From positions 11,739,501 to 11,803,500 of the forward strand of contig NC_079886.1 of assembly GCF_029227915.1 (NCBI RefSeq): DNA of 64,000 nucleotides, in the 5' to 3' direction. How positions within the stretch are numbered: the first letter of the stretch is position 1; each line of letters begins with the position of its first letter. Positions 42,771 to 53,054 of this stretch are shown piece after piece. The stretch is from Hydractinia symbiolongicarpus (lineage: Eukaryota > Cnidaria > Hydrozoa > Anthoathecata > Hydractiniidae). The translations under genes and the position numbers were made by a program. The notes beneath the pieces are model-generated. The model was not told where the DNA came from. It did not search any database and worked only from the letters and a program-made list of their open reading frames with translations.

Positions 42771-43994
42771 TCATTGTAATGTAGTGGTCAAATGATAGAA
42801 CAAATCTACTGCTTCTTTTAACGAATCAACGTTACCATGTACAATATGTGAAAAAATTTCTTGTCCTCCAGGTTGATTGGTACTAAACAAAACTTTTCTA
42901 GATTCGTTTGCATGATTGATCGCAGCTAGGGGATCATCCCCAAATGAAGAATTCCTTGTGAGGCGCCCCCCAAGTTCTTCATACATTTTGACAGCTTCTT
43001 CCGTAGTTGGTATTAGCCCTTCGTCTAGTGCTTTTGTACGTTTTGTTACACGCATATTTTCAATAGGTACGCACCCATTGGAACCAGGAACTCTATGAAA
43101 GTTCCAAGATTGAGACAAATGATTAGCTGCATCAGATACTACCATATTACAGATCCAGGAAACGCAAAATTTTAGTACTGGATCGCTCATGTCGTAATCA
43201 TTTTCCTCTATTATTTTTGCAAATGCACGTTTAATAGGATAATTGACTCTTGAATTCAATTCAGGCCAAAATCGTTCTATAACGTAGTTGTCGGTAGATG
43301 CCGTTTGTTTCCACGGGATTCGCGCTTGACTTCTACGATGTTTTTTCAGTAGATCCTGAACAAATATACACAATGAAAATTCCTGACCATGGTCTATACG
43401 TAACTGATCCCATAATCCATACTTTATTAGGGCGGGTCTGTAAACTTGTTTATATATGAGAATGGGATTTTTCACTGGCATTGATGAAAAACCAACAAGC
43501 ATTCTTGAGCACCCGTCTATCAAACCAACATGTGTGCAACCAAAATCCTGGGCAATCTTTTCGTTTTGGTCCATGTGGACTTTATAACCGAAGTAAGGAG
43601 CGTAATAAGGGATCGGATTAGTTCTTTCCAAAATGTCACGTGTTCTAGCTTCGAATGCATCTGGAGCAGTCCTTCGTAACGAATCAGATATCCGCCGTTG
43701 AGATACAGCACCATATGTTACTCCTAACATAGCGCGAATGCTTCCCTGCATCATAGATCTTCCATAACAGTGTCCATAAAGGTCAATCATTCTAGTGACT
43801 TCATTGTCCAGCTCATTAGAAGTTAATCTTGTTAGGTTGTTCTTTTTGCAAAAGCGACGAACACTACGTTCACTGATACCTCTGTGCTCAGGAAAACGAC
43901 TATAATAATATTCTGAAATACTTTTGTGACTCATTCCTCTCCTGACCATGTTTTGTACCTCTTCTCGGTCAACTAGACCTTCCATAGCCGCCAT
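42771..43994 (-). CDS. rve/DDE-type transposase, intact
   Basis: 407 residues, single exon, minus strand, convergent with the RING gene. The N terminus has an HTH-like region (EVQNMVRRGMSHKSISEYYY, ISERSVRRFCKKNN). Catalytic candidates: KVHMDQNEKI, LRIDHGQEFS and NYVIERFWPELN, matching a D-D-E integrase-type core. The C terminus is helical. Start ATG at 43,994 follows an in-frame upstream stop region. The open frame suggests possible recent activity. It could alternatively be a domesticated integrase, but its position inside a broken gypsy favours a transposon. Confidence 0.75.
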   Translation of the reverse strand: MAAMEGLVDREEVQNMVRRGMSHKSISEYYYSRFPEHRGISERSVRRFCKKNNLTRLTSNELDNEVTRMIDLYGHCYGRSMMQGSIRAMLGVTYGAVSQRRISDSLRRTAPDAFEARTRDILERTNPIPYYAPYFGYKVHMDQNEKIAQDFGCTHVGLIDGCSRMLVGFSSMPVKNPILIYKQVYRPALIKYGLWDQLRIDHGQEFSLCIFVQDLLKKHRRSQARIPWKQTASTDNYVIERFWPELNSRVNYPIKRAFAKIIEENDYDMSDPVLKFCVSWICNMVVSDAANHLSQSWNFHRVPGSNGCVPIENMRVTKRTKALDEGLIPTTEEAVKMYEELGGRLTRNSSFGDDPLAAINHANESRKVLFSTNQPGGQEIFSHIVHGNVDSLKEAVDLFYHLTTTLQ

Positions 43995-44156
43995 TTTTAA
44001 TAAGAATTTAAAAACTGCGTAAATAAAAAAACAAAAATTTGATTAGCTAATATCCGAATAAAATTGAGCGAAAGACAAATCCTAGATTTGAGTAAGACAA
44101 TAAAAAGAAAACGAGAAGTCGATCTGTGATCTGATAAACTAGATCTAAGAAACTGA

Positions 44157-44275
44157 GATGCTAATCTGAGAAGCTGAAAACAGATCTGAGAAGCTGAAAA
44201 CAGATCTGAGAAGCTGAAAACAAATCTGAAAGGCTGAGAGAAAATCTGAGAAGCTGAAAAGTCGATCCAAGAGTA
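44157..44275. repeat. Short tandem repeat near the rve element's right end
   Basis: Five or more copies of GATCTGAGAAGCTGAAAACA, about 20 bp, with decay on the right. May be subterminal transposase-binding repeats. Confidence 0.7.
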
Positions 44276-44299
44276 CGAGAGGCTGATATTTAATTGGCC

Positions 44300-44939
44300 G
44301 TAATGGTACCGCCATCGTGATCTCATACGGCTCGAACGAACCCAAATTAAAAGTCCTCGGAAAAATTAACCTCGTTATCGAAAATAAGCACCGCCTTACA
44401 ACAAAAGATTTTTATGTAATTAACACTGACCAGAAAAATCTTTTAAACGGCAAAACTGCCCTCGAATTAAAATTAATAATTATGCCGAAGGATGACGTGA
44501 TTCCTCAAAAGAAACTAGATAGGTCTAGAAACACAAACAATGCAGCATATAAGAATAACGTTGAAACAAAACACAGTACAAGGGAGAGCAAAACAAAACA
44601 TGCCCAAAAAGTTCAATCACCTACAAGATTACGTGCGTTGATTGAAGTTTACAAAGAGAAGGTTTTTAGCAATAAGATCGGCAAATTTACGGATTATAAG
44701 GTCAAACTACATATCGACGAGAAAGTCACACCGGTCACACAGGCGGAACGACGTATCCCTTTTGCACTAAGACAGAAAGTGAAAGCAGAGATAGAAAAAT
44801 TACAGCAACAAGATATTATAGAGGAAGTCAAGGGACAACCGACGCCGTGGGTCAACCCAATTGTTGTCGTACCCAAGGGCAATAACGGTATTCGCATATG
44901 TCTCGACATGAGATGCGCAAACAGAGCGATAGTAAAGGC
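44300..44939 (+). pseudogene. Gypsy protease end and reverse transcriptase start
   Basis: Continues the piece at 40.6 kb: ISYGSNEPKLKVLGKINLVIE (protease flap region), then the RT entry VTPVTQAERRIPFALRQKV, IIEEVKGQPTPWVNPIVVVPK and RICLDMRCANRAIVKA. Cut at 44,940 by the Harbinger element. Confidence 0.8.
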
Positions 44940-45098
44940 GGATTTCCACCAGTGCGAATCTTTCTATCGCTCTAAAATTACACAAAATTTTAGTGCGACA
45001 GGAGTTTTACGCTGCAAATGAGTTTCAGTGCGATAGCATGCCAATACAAATTATTTTTTGTGCGAAATTTTCTTATGTGAACACACACATTTCAAGAT

Positions 45099-46473
45099 GG
45101 CAGACAGTTCAGAAGAAGAAGAAGCTGTAGCTGCCTTAATAGTCATTAGAAGTATAAGGAAAAAGAGACGAAGAAAATTGTCTATTTTCTTGGGTTCGTC
45201 AAATTTATAGAGAAAGAGAATTGAAAGGAGTGTATAATCAACTGCTTCAAGAAATGAAACTGCACGATAGAGAATTTTACTTTAGGTATCTAGTAAATTT
45301 TAGTTCCAAGTTTGCTTCCTTTTGATAGTTATGGAGAGCATTTCTATTATTTCTTTCTTTGAAACTTTATTTAATATTTTATTTCATAGATTTCTTCGAA
45401 TGTCTCCTGATAGATTCGAACATTTATTGTCTCTGGTAGGTCCATCAATCCAAAAAAGAGACACAAATTTTCGAAATTCAATTCCTGCAACTGAACGCTT
45501 GGCTCTTACTTTACGTTATCTTGCCTCAGGAGATTCTCAACAATCTCTATCATTCAACTTTCGCATTAGCGCGAGTGCTATTTCACGAATTCTGTCTGAA
45601 ACAGCTACAGCAATTTGGGAGAACCTAAGCGAATATGTAAGACCCCCTATGTCCAAAGAAGAGTGGTTAAGAATCGAAAATGAATTCGAAGACACGTGGA
45701 ATTTCACACATTGTATAGGGGCAATCGATTGGAAACATATTGCCATGGAAAACCCTCCCAATTCAGGATCGCTCTATTACAATTACAAGGGGTTCTACAG
45801 CATCATACTGTTAGCAGTCTGTGATGCTAAGTACAACTTCATTCTCGTAGATGTAGGAAAATATGGAAGTAACAACGACTGTGGTGTCTTATCAAAGAGT
45901 CAAATTGGAATACAACTAGAAAATCAATCCCTTCAAATCCCACCACCTACGTCACTAGCTGGATGTAAATTTGACCCATTACCTTATTTTCTAGTTGGAG
46001 ATGAAGCTTTCCCCTTAAAGAAAAATATGATGCGCCCATATCCTGGCAAGCTGAACGAGCCTGAGAGAGTATATAACTATCGCCTCTCTCGTGCCAGGCG
46101 TGTTATTGAAAACGCGTTCGGCTTATTGCGGGCTAGATGGAGAATATTTAGCCGCCCAATAAAAGCATCGGTAAAAAATGTTGAAAATTTTACGCTCGGA
46201 GAAATTGCTTTACACAATTACTTACGCCAAACTGAAGCCGCAATGTATTGTCCAAATGGTTTTGTCGATAGCACAGACACGAATGGGGAGATTACGCCTG
46301 GGGAATGGAGAAGACAGGTGGGGCAGAACGAAGGATGTCTTTATGACTTATGTAATGTACGGGGCTCCCGGCCAGAAAGAAGTGCTACAGAAATGCGGGA
46401 AGCAATCAAGGATTTTGTGAATAGTGAAGAGGGTGCTGTTGAATGGCAGTACCGACATGAAAGGCGTACATAA
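45099..46473 (+). pseudogene. Harbinger DDE transposase (DDE_Tnp_4-like), two exons, one frameshift
   Basis: Exon 1 45,099-45,285, intron 45,286-45,389 (gtatct...catag), exon 2 45,390-46,473. Exon 1 starts MADSSEEEEAVAALIVIRS and later YRERELKGVYNQLLQEM; a one-base indel near 45,205 separates these two frames. Exon 2 is open and has FLRMSPDRFEHLL, GAIDWKHI (D), FLVGDEAFPL (D) and VIENAFGLLRARW (E), so all three catalytic acids are present. It acts together with the Myb/MADF partner for DNA binding and nuclear import in known Harbinger elements. Confidence 0.85.
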
Positions 46474-46533
46474 ATATTTTGAAAAGACCTTTTACAATGT
46501 TGTATTTACAGTTTTGTTTTATGCAAAAAAAAA

Positions 46534-47560
46534 CTATTGTTTTTCATTCAACAAATTTGTGTAATACCCTTTATGATCGGTTTTATCTTCATGCAATGGC
46601 TGCTGTTGCTGGTATACGGGGCTTCCATAGGCGTTGAAATGGAGAGAATTACCAAAACTAGGAGTTGAGGGTGGGGACATCATGTGTAGCTGTCGTTTAG
46701 GCTGCGACCCATTCCAAGCCTCCATTTGACATTCATAGATTGCGGTTTGAATTTTGTGCTTTAGCATAATCTTGCTTCGCCCAGATACTTGTCTTAATTC
46801 TTCAGCAACCATTTCCCCAAACAGGCCATCTGCGTCCTTTTTAGCACTACCACGTTGAGTTGCTTTCAATGCAAAAGCCTCGTCGATGCTCTTCAAAGCA
46901 AACGTTTCTGTTTCTTCTTTCGTACTCTTGCGCCCGCTCCTCTTTGTCGAAGTAACAGATGGTGGATCAATAGTTGTCATCTTGGCCAAACTTGGTGATT
47001 TTGTAGCAGGGTCATTCTCGTTATTTAAATAATCTTCAACCGCTGCCTCCGAATAAGAATCAATATCTTCCTCATCCTCCGGAGCCGCTATATTTGATTT
47101 TGTGTCTCTCATTTGATAATGCTTATCAAGCCAAGATAAAAAAGAGTATTCTTTCAAATCTTTGACACATGATTCAACGTCAGCCAAACCTGATCCCGAT
47201 GCAGATTTCTTTTTTAGGTTATTCTTTTTCTTGCTGTATCTTTTTTTCAAGTTGTCCCATCTTCGAATAGCTTCACCTTAAAACAGTTGAATTTAAAAAC
47301 ATTTTTTTTCCAAATAAGTAATAGAACAAGCTGAATACGCTCAAGTTTTAACAGCGCAAAAATGTAGCGCATTGAACTGACAAACAAGGATAAACTTCAC
47401 CCTCTTCACATCCTAACTCCTCCTCAACATTCTTCCAAGCATTTGCCACTCGATCTTTTTCTCGATACTCTTTGCAACTTTTGTCGTACAGACATGAAAA
47501 ATTTCGAACAGCCTCTGCTAAATATTCATCTTCCCTTAAGTCGCACCTATTTGTTTTCCC
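46534..47560 (-). CDS. Harbinger MADF/Myb-like accessory protein, spliced
   Basis: Minus strand. The upstream exon at about 47,400-47,560 encodes EAVRNFSCLYDKSCKEYREKDR...AWKNVEEEL, a MADF-domain start. The main exon 46,534-47,275 continues with LKKRYSKKKNN, a charged linker, and a helical tail (MVAEELRQVSGRSKIMLKHKIQ) ending in a Gln-rich C terminus. The exon junction is near 47,275 / 47,405. The first ATG is not identified. Partner gene of the convergent transposase. Confidence 0.65.
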
Positions 47561-47899
47561 ATTTTATAAAAACTTTTTTTACAACACTGCTCGGTTCACA
47601 ACACATATGAAACTATTTCTTGTACTCAACACGTGTAAGCATGTGCTGAAGTTAAATTTCAATAGAATCTATTCAATTTTTTTAAATGGACATTCGGTAT
47701 TTCTTTGAAGTTGCACTTTTGGGCGAAAACTCAGAGCAATAAATATCAAAACTTTTTGATATTTGTCGCTCTGACTATCGCACTGAAATTGGGCGATAAG
47801 AGCAAAAAAAGTGTCGCTCTGCAATTTCCACTAGTGCGAAAAAAGATCAATGGGTCAAAAAAGCCAGAGCGATAAGAGAATGCGCACTGATGGAAATCC

Positions 47900-48236
47900 A
47901 GCTTAAGAACACGTTATCCCACGCCTACTGTTGACAACCTACTTGTAAAATTTAGGGACAGCAAACACTTTACTAAACTAGACCTTAACGCAGCATTCCA
48001 CCAGTTAGAACTAGACGAGTCTTGCAGATATATAACAGCGTTCCGCACACAAGACAAAATTATTCAGTACAAACGATTAATATTTGGTGCAAATAGTCCT
48101 TCAGAGGAACTACAACATACAATCCAATCAATACTTTCAGATATAAACGGTGCAGACAATATTGCCGATGACATACTAGTTTACGCAAAAACGACAGAAG
48201 AACATGACAGAATCTTGACACAAGTGTTTAAGAGAC
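47900..48236 (+). pseudogene. Gypsy reverse transcriptase palm
   Basis: RTRYPTPTVDNLLV, FTKLDLNAAFHQLELDE (motif A), RLIFGANSPSEELQ and IADDILVYAKT (motif C; family usually F/Y-x-DD, here I-A-D-D). Frame open from the Harbinger right end to the pogo-like left end. Confidence 0.85.
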
Positions 48237-48690
48237 TACCTTATCGGTAAAAAAAAAGTCGGTGTAAAAAAAAGTCGGCAAAAAATTTAGTCGGCAAAAA
48301 AGTTAGTCACTTAGCAAAAATTAGTCACTTTTTACCGGTTAATTTTTTTAATATTAATGGCTTATTAACCGTTTAGCCGGTCTATACGGGAAATTATAGA
48401 CCGAGGTCATGACGTCATGGACCGAACGCAGTGAGGTCCATGCGAGTGACAGAGGTCTATATTTTCCCGTATAGACAGGCTAATAAGGTTAATAAGTCAT
48501 TTATTACCCCACTGATTATTTCATAACCATTAATGAAAAAAAGGTTGTAGAGTCCAGGGGTCTTTAACAAAAACAAGGCTTAGGTGGAAACCATGTAACT
48601 TTCTTTATATTTCGAACGTACACAGACATTCGATCCACAACTCGTTCAAAAATAAACAATACAATACAAATTTTTTCAAACTAAACAGTT

Positions 48691-48879
48691 TTAAAATTCA
48701 ATTCTTTGTCGTTTCGCTGGTGGAGTGTTCGTATTAAAATTAAATGTACAATTGTTAAAATTTCCTCCGGAAAAAAATGAAGAGAGGGTTGAAGACTGCG
48801 TGGAACTGGAAGTATTAAGAGCTGTCGATTGGTTATGTACGTCAAGTTGGTTATTATTTGAGCTCAAGGTGTTTGACAT
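48691..48879 (-). CDS. Small Ser/Asn-rich protein of the pogo-like element
   Basis: 62 residues, MSNTLSSNNNQ start, ending in FNNCTFNFNTNTPPAKRQRIEF. The basic PPAKRQR resembles a nuclear localisation signal. Role unknown; it might be a transposition cofactor or the last exon of a longer gene. Confidence 0.4.
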   Translation of the reverse strand: MSNTLSSNNNQLDVHNQSTALNTSSSTQSSTLSSFFSGGNFNNCTFNFNTNTPPAKRQRIEF

Positions 48880-49202
48880 TTTGTAACGGTGAGTGGTACT
48901 AGCTGATTTGTAATTAACTTTCTTGTTTTGTTTTTGTTTTGATGTCGGTTAATACGGCGTCATATAGACTGGTCACGTGAAAAAAAAACCAATCAAATTT
49001 TCCGAGAACGTTCGAATAAACGTAAACATTCGAAAATACTCAACAGTGGGGTAATAATGGTCACTTATTGCCGACTTTTTTGACACCGCTGAATTAAAAG
49101 AGAACAAAGATTTTACAACAATCTGATCTTTTCAATAACATCTTTATTAATGATTTTATCAATAATATTTTGGACATCTTCCGGCTCCTTCGCATTATCT
49201 TC

Positions 49203-49742
49203 TTATTCATTTTCATCATTTTTCTCTTCTTCAACACTCCCTTCTGCCTTATCATTGTTAATAACAATATCAATTTCGTCGTCGTCACTCTCGCCGTCGT
49301 CATCACTTCCGTCGTTTTTTTTGTCTTCCTTCTCGCCAGTGTAATCATAGTCGTATAGGTTGTTGATAAAGTCTTTCATTAGAAAAAAAATTCTGTCTTC
49401 TTTCACTGTAAAAGTAAGTAGAAGCGGTACTTCAAGTCCTCCTGCAGGGATCGGGGACACTTTGTAGTTGGTGGAGAGCAATTGACCAGAAATACTTCCA
49501 CCTTCTTTGATGAAATAAAAACAGTGGCGTGAAATTTCCCTTGGAATGTGCCCAACAGTCATCCAGTTGTCAAAGAAATTATTCTTTATTTTAATGGCAC
49601 ATGCATAAGGATCACATTCTTTGGACGATTTGTTAGTCTCAATTTGTACTTGGACTTTTTGACCTGCTTCAGCATTTTTCTACGTTGTGTTCTTGTAAAC
49701 ATGATAACCTCTGGCTGCAATCTTTCTGTCGAATGAAGGCAT
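49203..49742 (-). pseudogene. HIRAN-like domain protein of the pogo-like element, one in-frame TAG
   Basis: Minus strand, start MPSFDRKIAARGYHVYKN at 49,742. In-frame TAG at 49,680-49,682, then the same frame continues with KIKNNFFDNWMTVGHIPREI and SRHCFYFIKEGG, then GGLEVPLLLTF, a pattern of the HIRAN DNA-end-binding domain. The tail is a long Asp/Glu run. HIRAN domains bind 3' DNA ends in HLTF-type helicases. An accessory role in transposition is inference. Confidence 0.55.
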
Positions 49743-49994
49743 ATTTCTACGAACATGAATCAACGAACTTGCCTTGTGAAAAAAATGAGTGCAAAAAAAA
49801 CACGTTCGAACATTCGAATGCTTTCGAAATCTATCGTGACATAATAAGTTCCTCTCCACCTTTGTTGTTACGTTATAAAAACAAAAGACGATCGATTTCA
49901 ATCAAGGAGCGAAGGAGGGACTTAAATCAAATTATGTAACTTTTCTGTTTCATCACTTTATCAATCAAAACATTGATAAAAAAGAATAGCAGCA

Positions 49995-51470
49995 ATGGCT
50001 AAAGTACGAGATTTGAGAGATTTTTATAAATCTTCATATAGAAGCTGTAATGGGAAATCTCCTGAGAAAGTACCAACGTTTTTAACTTCTGCATCTGGCA
50101 CTGTTAATGGAGCAGAAATCAACGCGATTAATAAAGAGATGAAAGCGTTTGTTCCACCAAAAACCAAAAAGAAATACTCATCAGTTCCAAGCAACATAAA
50201 GAATGAAGTTGGAGAATACGCTCTTTTGAATGGCACCAAATCAGCACTGGAGAAATTCAAGAAAAAGTATCCAAAATATACTTTCTTCCGAACGTCAGTG
50301 AATAATTGGAAAAAAAAAGATTCAGAAGAACAAAAATCACTCTGTTTCATCTACTGTACACGAGAAGAAAGGTAGGCCAAACCTCTTACCAGACGAACTT
50401 ATGCTTAAAGTGAGAGATGTGATAACTGGAGTACGTCTGGCTGGAGGTGCTATTTCAAGAAAAATGGTCATAGCAATTGGTAATGGAGTCGTCAAGGCAA
50501 ACTGTCCATCAAAACTTAAAGAATTCGGTGGTCATATTGTACTTACAGAAGGCTGGGCTAGAAATGTATTGAAATCAATGGCATGGTCTAAACGAAAAGG
50601 AACGACCGGCAAAATCGAGCCAAGTGAACAATTTTTACTTGAAGAAAAGCTCACATTTCAACGACAAATTTCCGCTGTTGTCAGCGACGATGATATTCCT
50701 AAGGATCTTATATTAAATTTGGACCAAACTCCTTTATCTTATGTGTCTCCTGGAAAATACACTTTCAATCCAAAAGGAGCAAAAACTGTTCCAATTAAAG
50801 GCATCGATGATAAGAGACAAATAACAGCTACTTTTGTTATCAGCATGACTGGTAAGTTTCTCCCGATTCAACTTATCTATGAAGGCAAAACAAAAAGATG
50901 CCACCAAAGTTTGATTTTCCAACTGGCTTTAATGTTACATTTTCCAGCAATCATTGGTCAAATACTGAAAAATCAATGGAGCTATTTGAAGATATTATTT
51001 TTCCGTACCTGGATAAAGTCAAAGTAAATCTGAATTATCCAAAGGAGCAACTATCGTTAATAATCATGGATACATTCAAGGGGCAGGATAACGAAGCTGT
51101 TCTTCAACTTTGCCGAAAGAATTCTTGCAGAGTTATAATAGTGCCCCACAACCTAACAAATAAGTTTCAACCACTGGATATAACCTTGAACAAGCCAGCA
51201 AAATCGTTCATTTCCAATTGTTACAATGAATGGTTTTCTCATCAAGTTTCCCAGCAGTTGGAGAAAGGCATAAGACCTGCAGATATTAAAGTGTCGCTTA
51301 ATCTAACCGAATTAAAGGTGATGCATGCTAAATGGATTTCAAAACTTTATGAATTCTTATGTGCTCAAGATAAAATGATATTAAATGGCTTCAAAGCTGC
51401 TGGTATAACAGAAGCAGTGGAATCTGCTAATGCTGTCTTGGAAAGAATTGAAAACCCTTTTCGTTATTAA
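49995..51470 (+). pseudogene. pogo/CENP-B-like DDE transposase, two frameshifts
   Basis: 49,995-50,375 N-terminal helix-rich region with an HTH-like stretch; frameshift near 50,365; 50,401-50,905 with LNLDQTPLSYVS (first Asp) and TFVISMTGKFLPIQLIYEGKT; frameshift near 50,905; then to 51,470 with LIIMDTFKGQ (second Asp) and VIIVPHNLTNKFQPLDITLN (third acidic D). This matches DDE superfamily-1 (pogo, Tigger, CENP-B). Total about 490 codons, normal length. All three catalytic acids remain, so only the shifts disable it. Confidence 0.82.
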
Positions 51471-52106
51471 AATATTTACTTATTTTTCTCTGCTATTTGT
51501 ATAAACAGTTTGTTGTTGTTGATTATGTTGTTTTTGATGTTTATATTACAAAGATACCATTGTTAGCATTAAATTAAACAGTAGGAATTCAAAAGAACTT
51601 CTTTAATTTTCTTTCTCCTTTACCAGGTTTGGTTTTACAGGATCATTATACACTAACTCTGTGAAAAAGCTCTCCATCAAATATGGTCATAAATAATTGA
51701 ACCAATCATTAACCGAGAAATTATTTGCTTTTATCATCTCACGTGGGTTTAAGAGAAAGCTATTGGTTCAATTGGTTCAAACTTAGTGTATACAAAGACA
51801 TAATATAGCGGAGCTCCGCTATTTGGTGTATACTCCGTATAATATTGCGGATGAGGCTTCATAAAACGACAAAGTCTAAATTTGATTAGAATCCCTGGAA
51901 TCACTTTGGAAAGTCAAAAAACTAAAAAATTGGAGGTTAAAAAGTAATTTAAAAAATCGGCAAATATTACTAGTCGGTAAAAAAAAAGTCGGTAAAAATT
52001 TTCGGTCGGCAAAAAAAAATGTCGGTAAAAAAATTGGTCGATAAAAAATTTAGTCACCTAGCCAAAATTTGGTCACTTTTTGCCGACTTTTTTTTTACCG
52101 ATAAGG
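51471..52106. other. 3' non-coding part of the pogo-like element
   Basis: No gene. Ends with dense subterminal GTCGG(C/T)AAAAA repeats and the right TIR. Confidence 0.6.
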
Positions 52107-52108
52107 TA

Positions 52109-53027
52109 TCGGATAAGGGAATAACATTCAACCTACACAAATGCTTGTTTGACCAACATAACCTTGAGTATTTCGGCTATGTGTTTTCAGCAGAGGGGAT
52201 GAGACCAAGTCCGATAAAAATTAACAGTCTTTTAAACGTCAACCGAACTACAGACGTCAAATCATTAAGAAGCTTTTTGGGGATGATTAATTATTTAAAA
52301 AGATTCATTCCGAACTACAGTACCATTACTTATCCTCTCCGACGTTTAACGCGAAAAGATGTAAAATTTGAGTGGAATACAGAATGCCAAGAAGCGTTTA
52401 TAACTTTGACAGCAACATTATCCGAAAAGTCGTGTAGGTCAAACGTTGACGAAAACAAAGAAACACTCTTGTTCTGCGATGCAAGCCCAGTGGGAATTTC
52501 AGCGATCCTACTTCAAAAGAATTGTAAGAAAAATGACATAGATGTGATATCTTACTCTTCAAGATCACTTACGCAACCGGAAATGAATTACTCCCAGATA
52601 GAACGGGAATGTTTAGCAGCGACTTATGCATGTGAAAAAAAACAATTTATACCTCTACGGAAAGCACTTCACACTTTTTAGTGACAACAAAGCATTAGTA
52701 AATATACTGAACAATCCCAAATCAACACCGCCACCGCGAATTGAACGAATGATGTTGCGCCTACAGAGGTACAACTTTAAAACAGATTACGTCAGTTCTG
52801 CAGATAACATATGTGACTACCTAAGCCGAAATCCAACGTCTATTGGCACAGATACAAAATACATCGAAAAACACGTTAATTTTCTCACGTCGTACGCGAC
52901 ACCAAACGCTTTAGACATTAATGATACAAAAACCGCCACACTAGCTGACCTAGCATTAAAACAATTGATATTAATCATTAGTACAAACAAATGGCGACAT
53001 CTGGAAGAAGCTCCAGAATCAGACTAA
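52109..53027 (+). pseudogene. Gypsy RT thumb and RNase H
   Basis: GITFNLHKCLFDQHNLEYFGYVFS, then the SLRSFLGMINYLKRFIPNYS connection. RNase H has LLFCDASPVGI (D), QIERECLA (E), TLFSDNKALV (D) and SSADNICDYLSR (D). A frameshift lies between 52,630 and 52,681. Confidence 0.85.
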
Positions 53028-53054
53028 AAAAAGTTATTAAAACACTTCCACAAA

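Larger units (their letters stand above)
40610..44290. mobile_element. DNA transposon with rve-type DDE transposase and RING gene (IS3EU/Ginger-like)
   Basis: Placed by the break in gypsy coding on both sides. It carries a two-exon RING gene(+) and a convergent 407-codon transposase(-). Terminal repeats and target duplication could not be resolved by eye, so borders are approximate. Superfamily assignment (IS3EU or Ginger) rests on the rve-like DDE domain with an N-terminal HTH and is uncertain. Confidence 0.6.
44940..47899. mobile_element. PIF/Harbinger DNA transposon
   Basis: Imperfect TIRs GGATTTCCACCAGTGCG (left) and, inverted, GGATTTCCATCAGTGCG (right), extending loosely to an ATCGCTCT block. 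Contains a transposase(+) and a MADF/Myb-like gene(-), the standard two-gene Harbinger layout. A 3-bp target duplication could not be confirmed; flanks read GGC and AGC. Confidence 0.8.
48239..52106. mobile_element. pogo/Tc1-mariner-like transposon, 3.87 kb, exact TA duplication
   Basis: Perfect 24-bp TIR beginning CCTTATCGGTAAAAAAAAA at both ends, flanked by TA (48,237-48,238 and 52,107-52,108). Both subterminal regions hold many GTCGGCAAAAA / GTCGGTAAAAA and TTAGTCAC units in both orientations. Encodes a DDE transposase(+), a HIRAN-like protein(-) and a small Ser/Asn-rich protein(-). Unusually long and gene-rich for the superfamily. Confidence 0.88.

Noticed and set aside
44940-47899. 3-bp target duplication of the Harbinger element
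   Set aside because: Flanks read GGC and AGC with no convincing TWA-type duplication, so only the TIRs are claimed.
49094-49348. Lys/Arg/Met-rich or Ser/Phe-rich open frames
   Set aside because: Shadows of the Asp/Glu-rich tail of the HIRAN-like gene in other frames.
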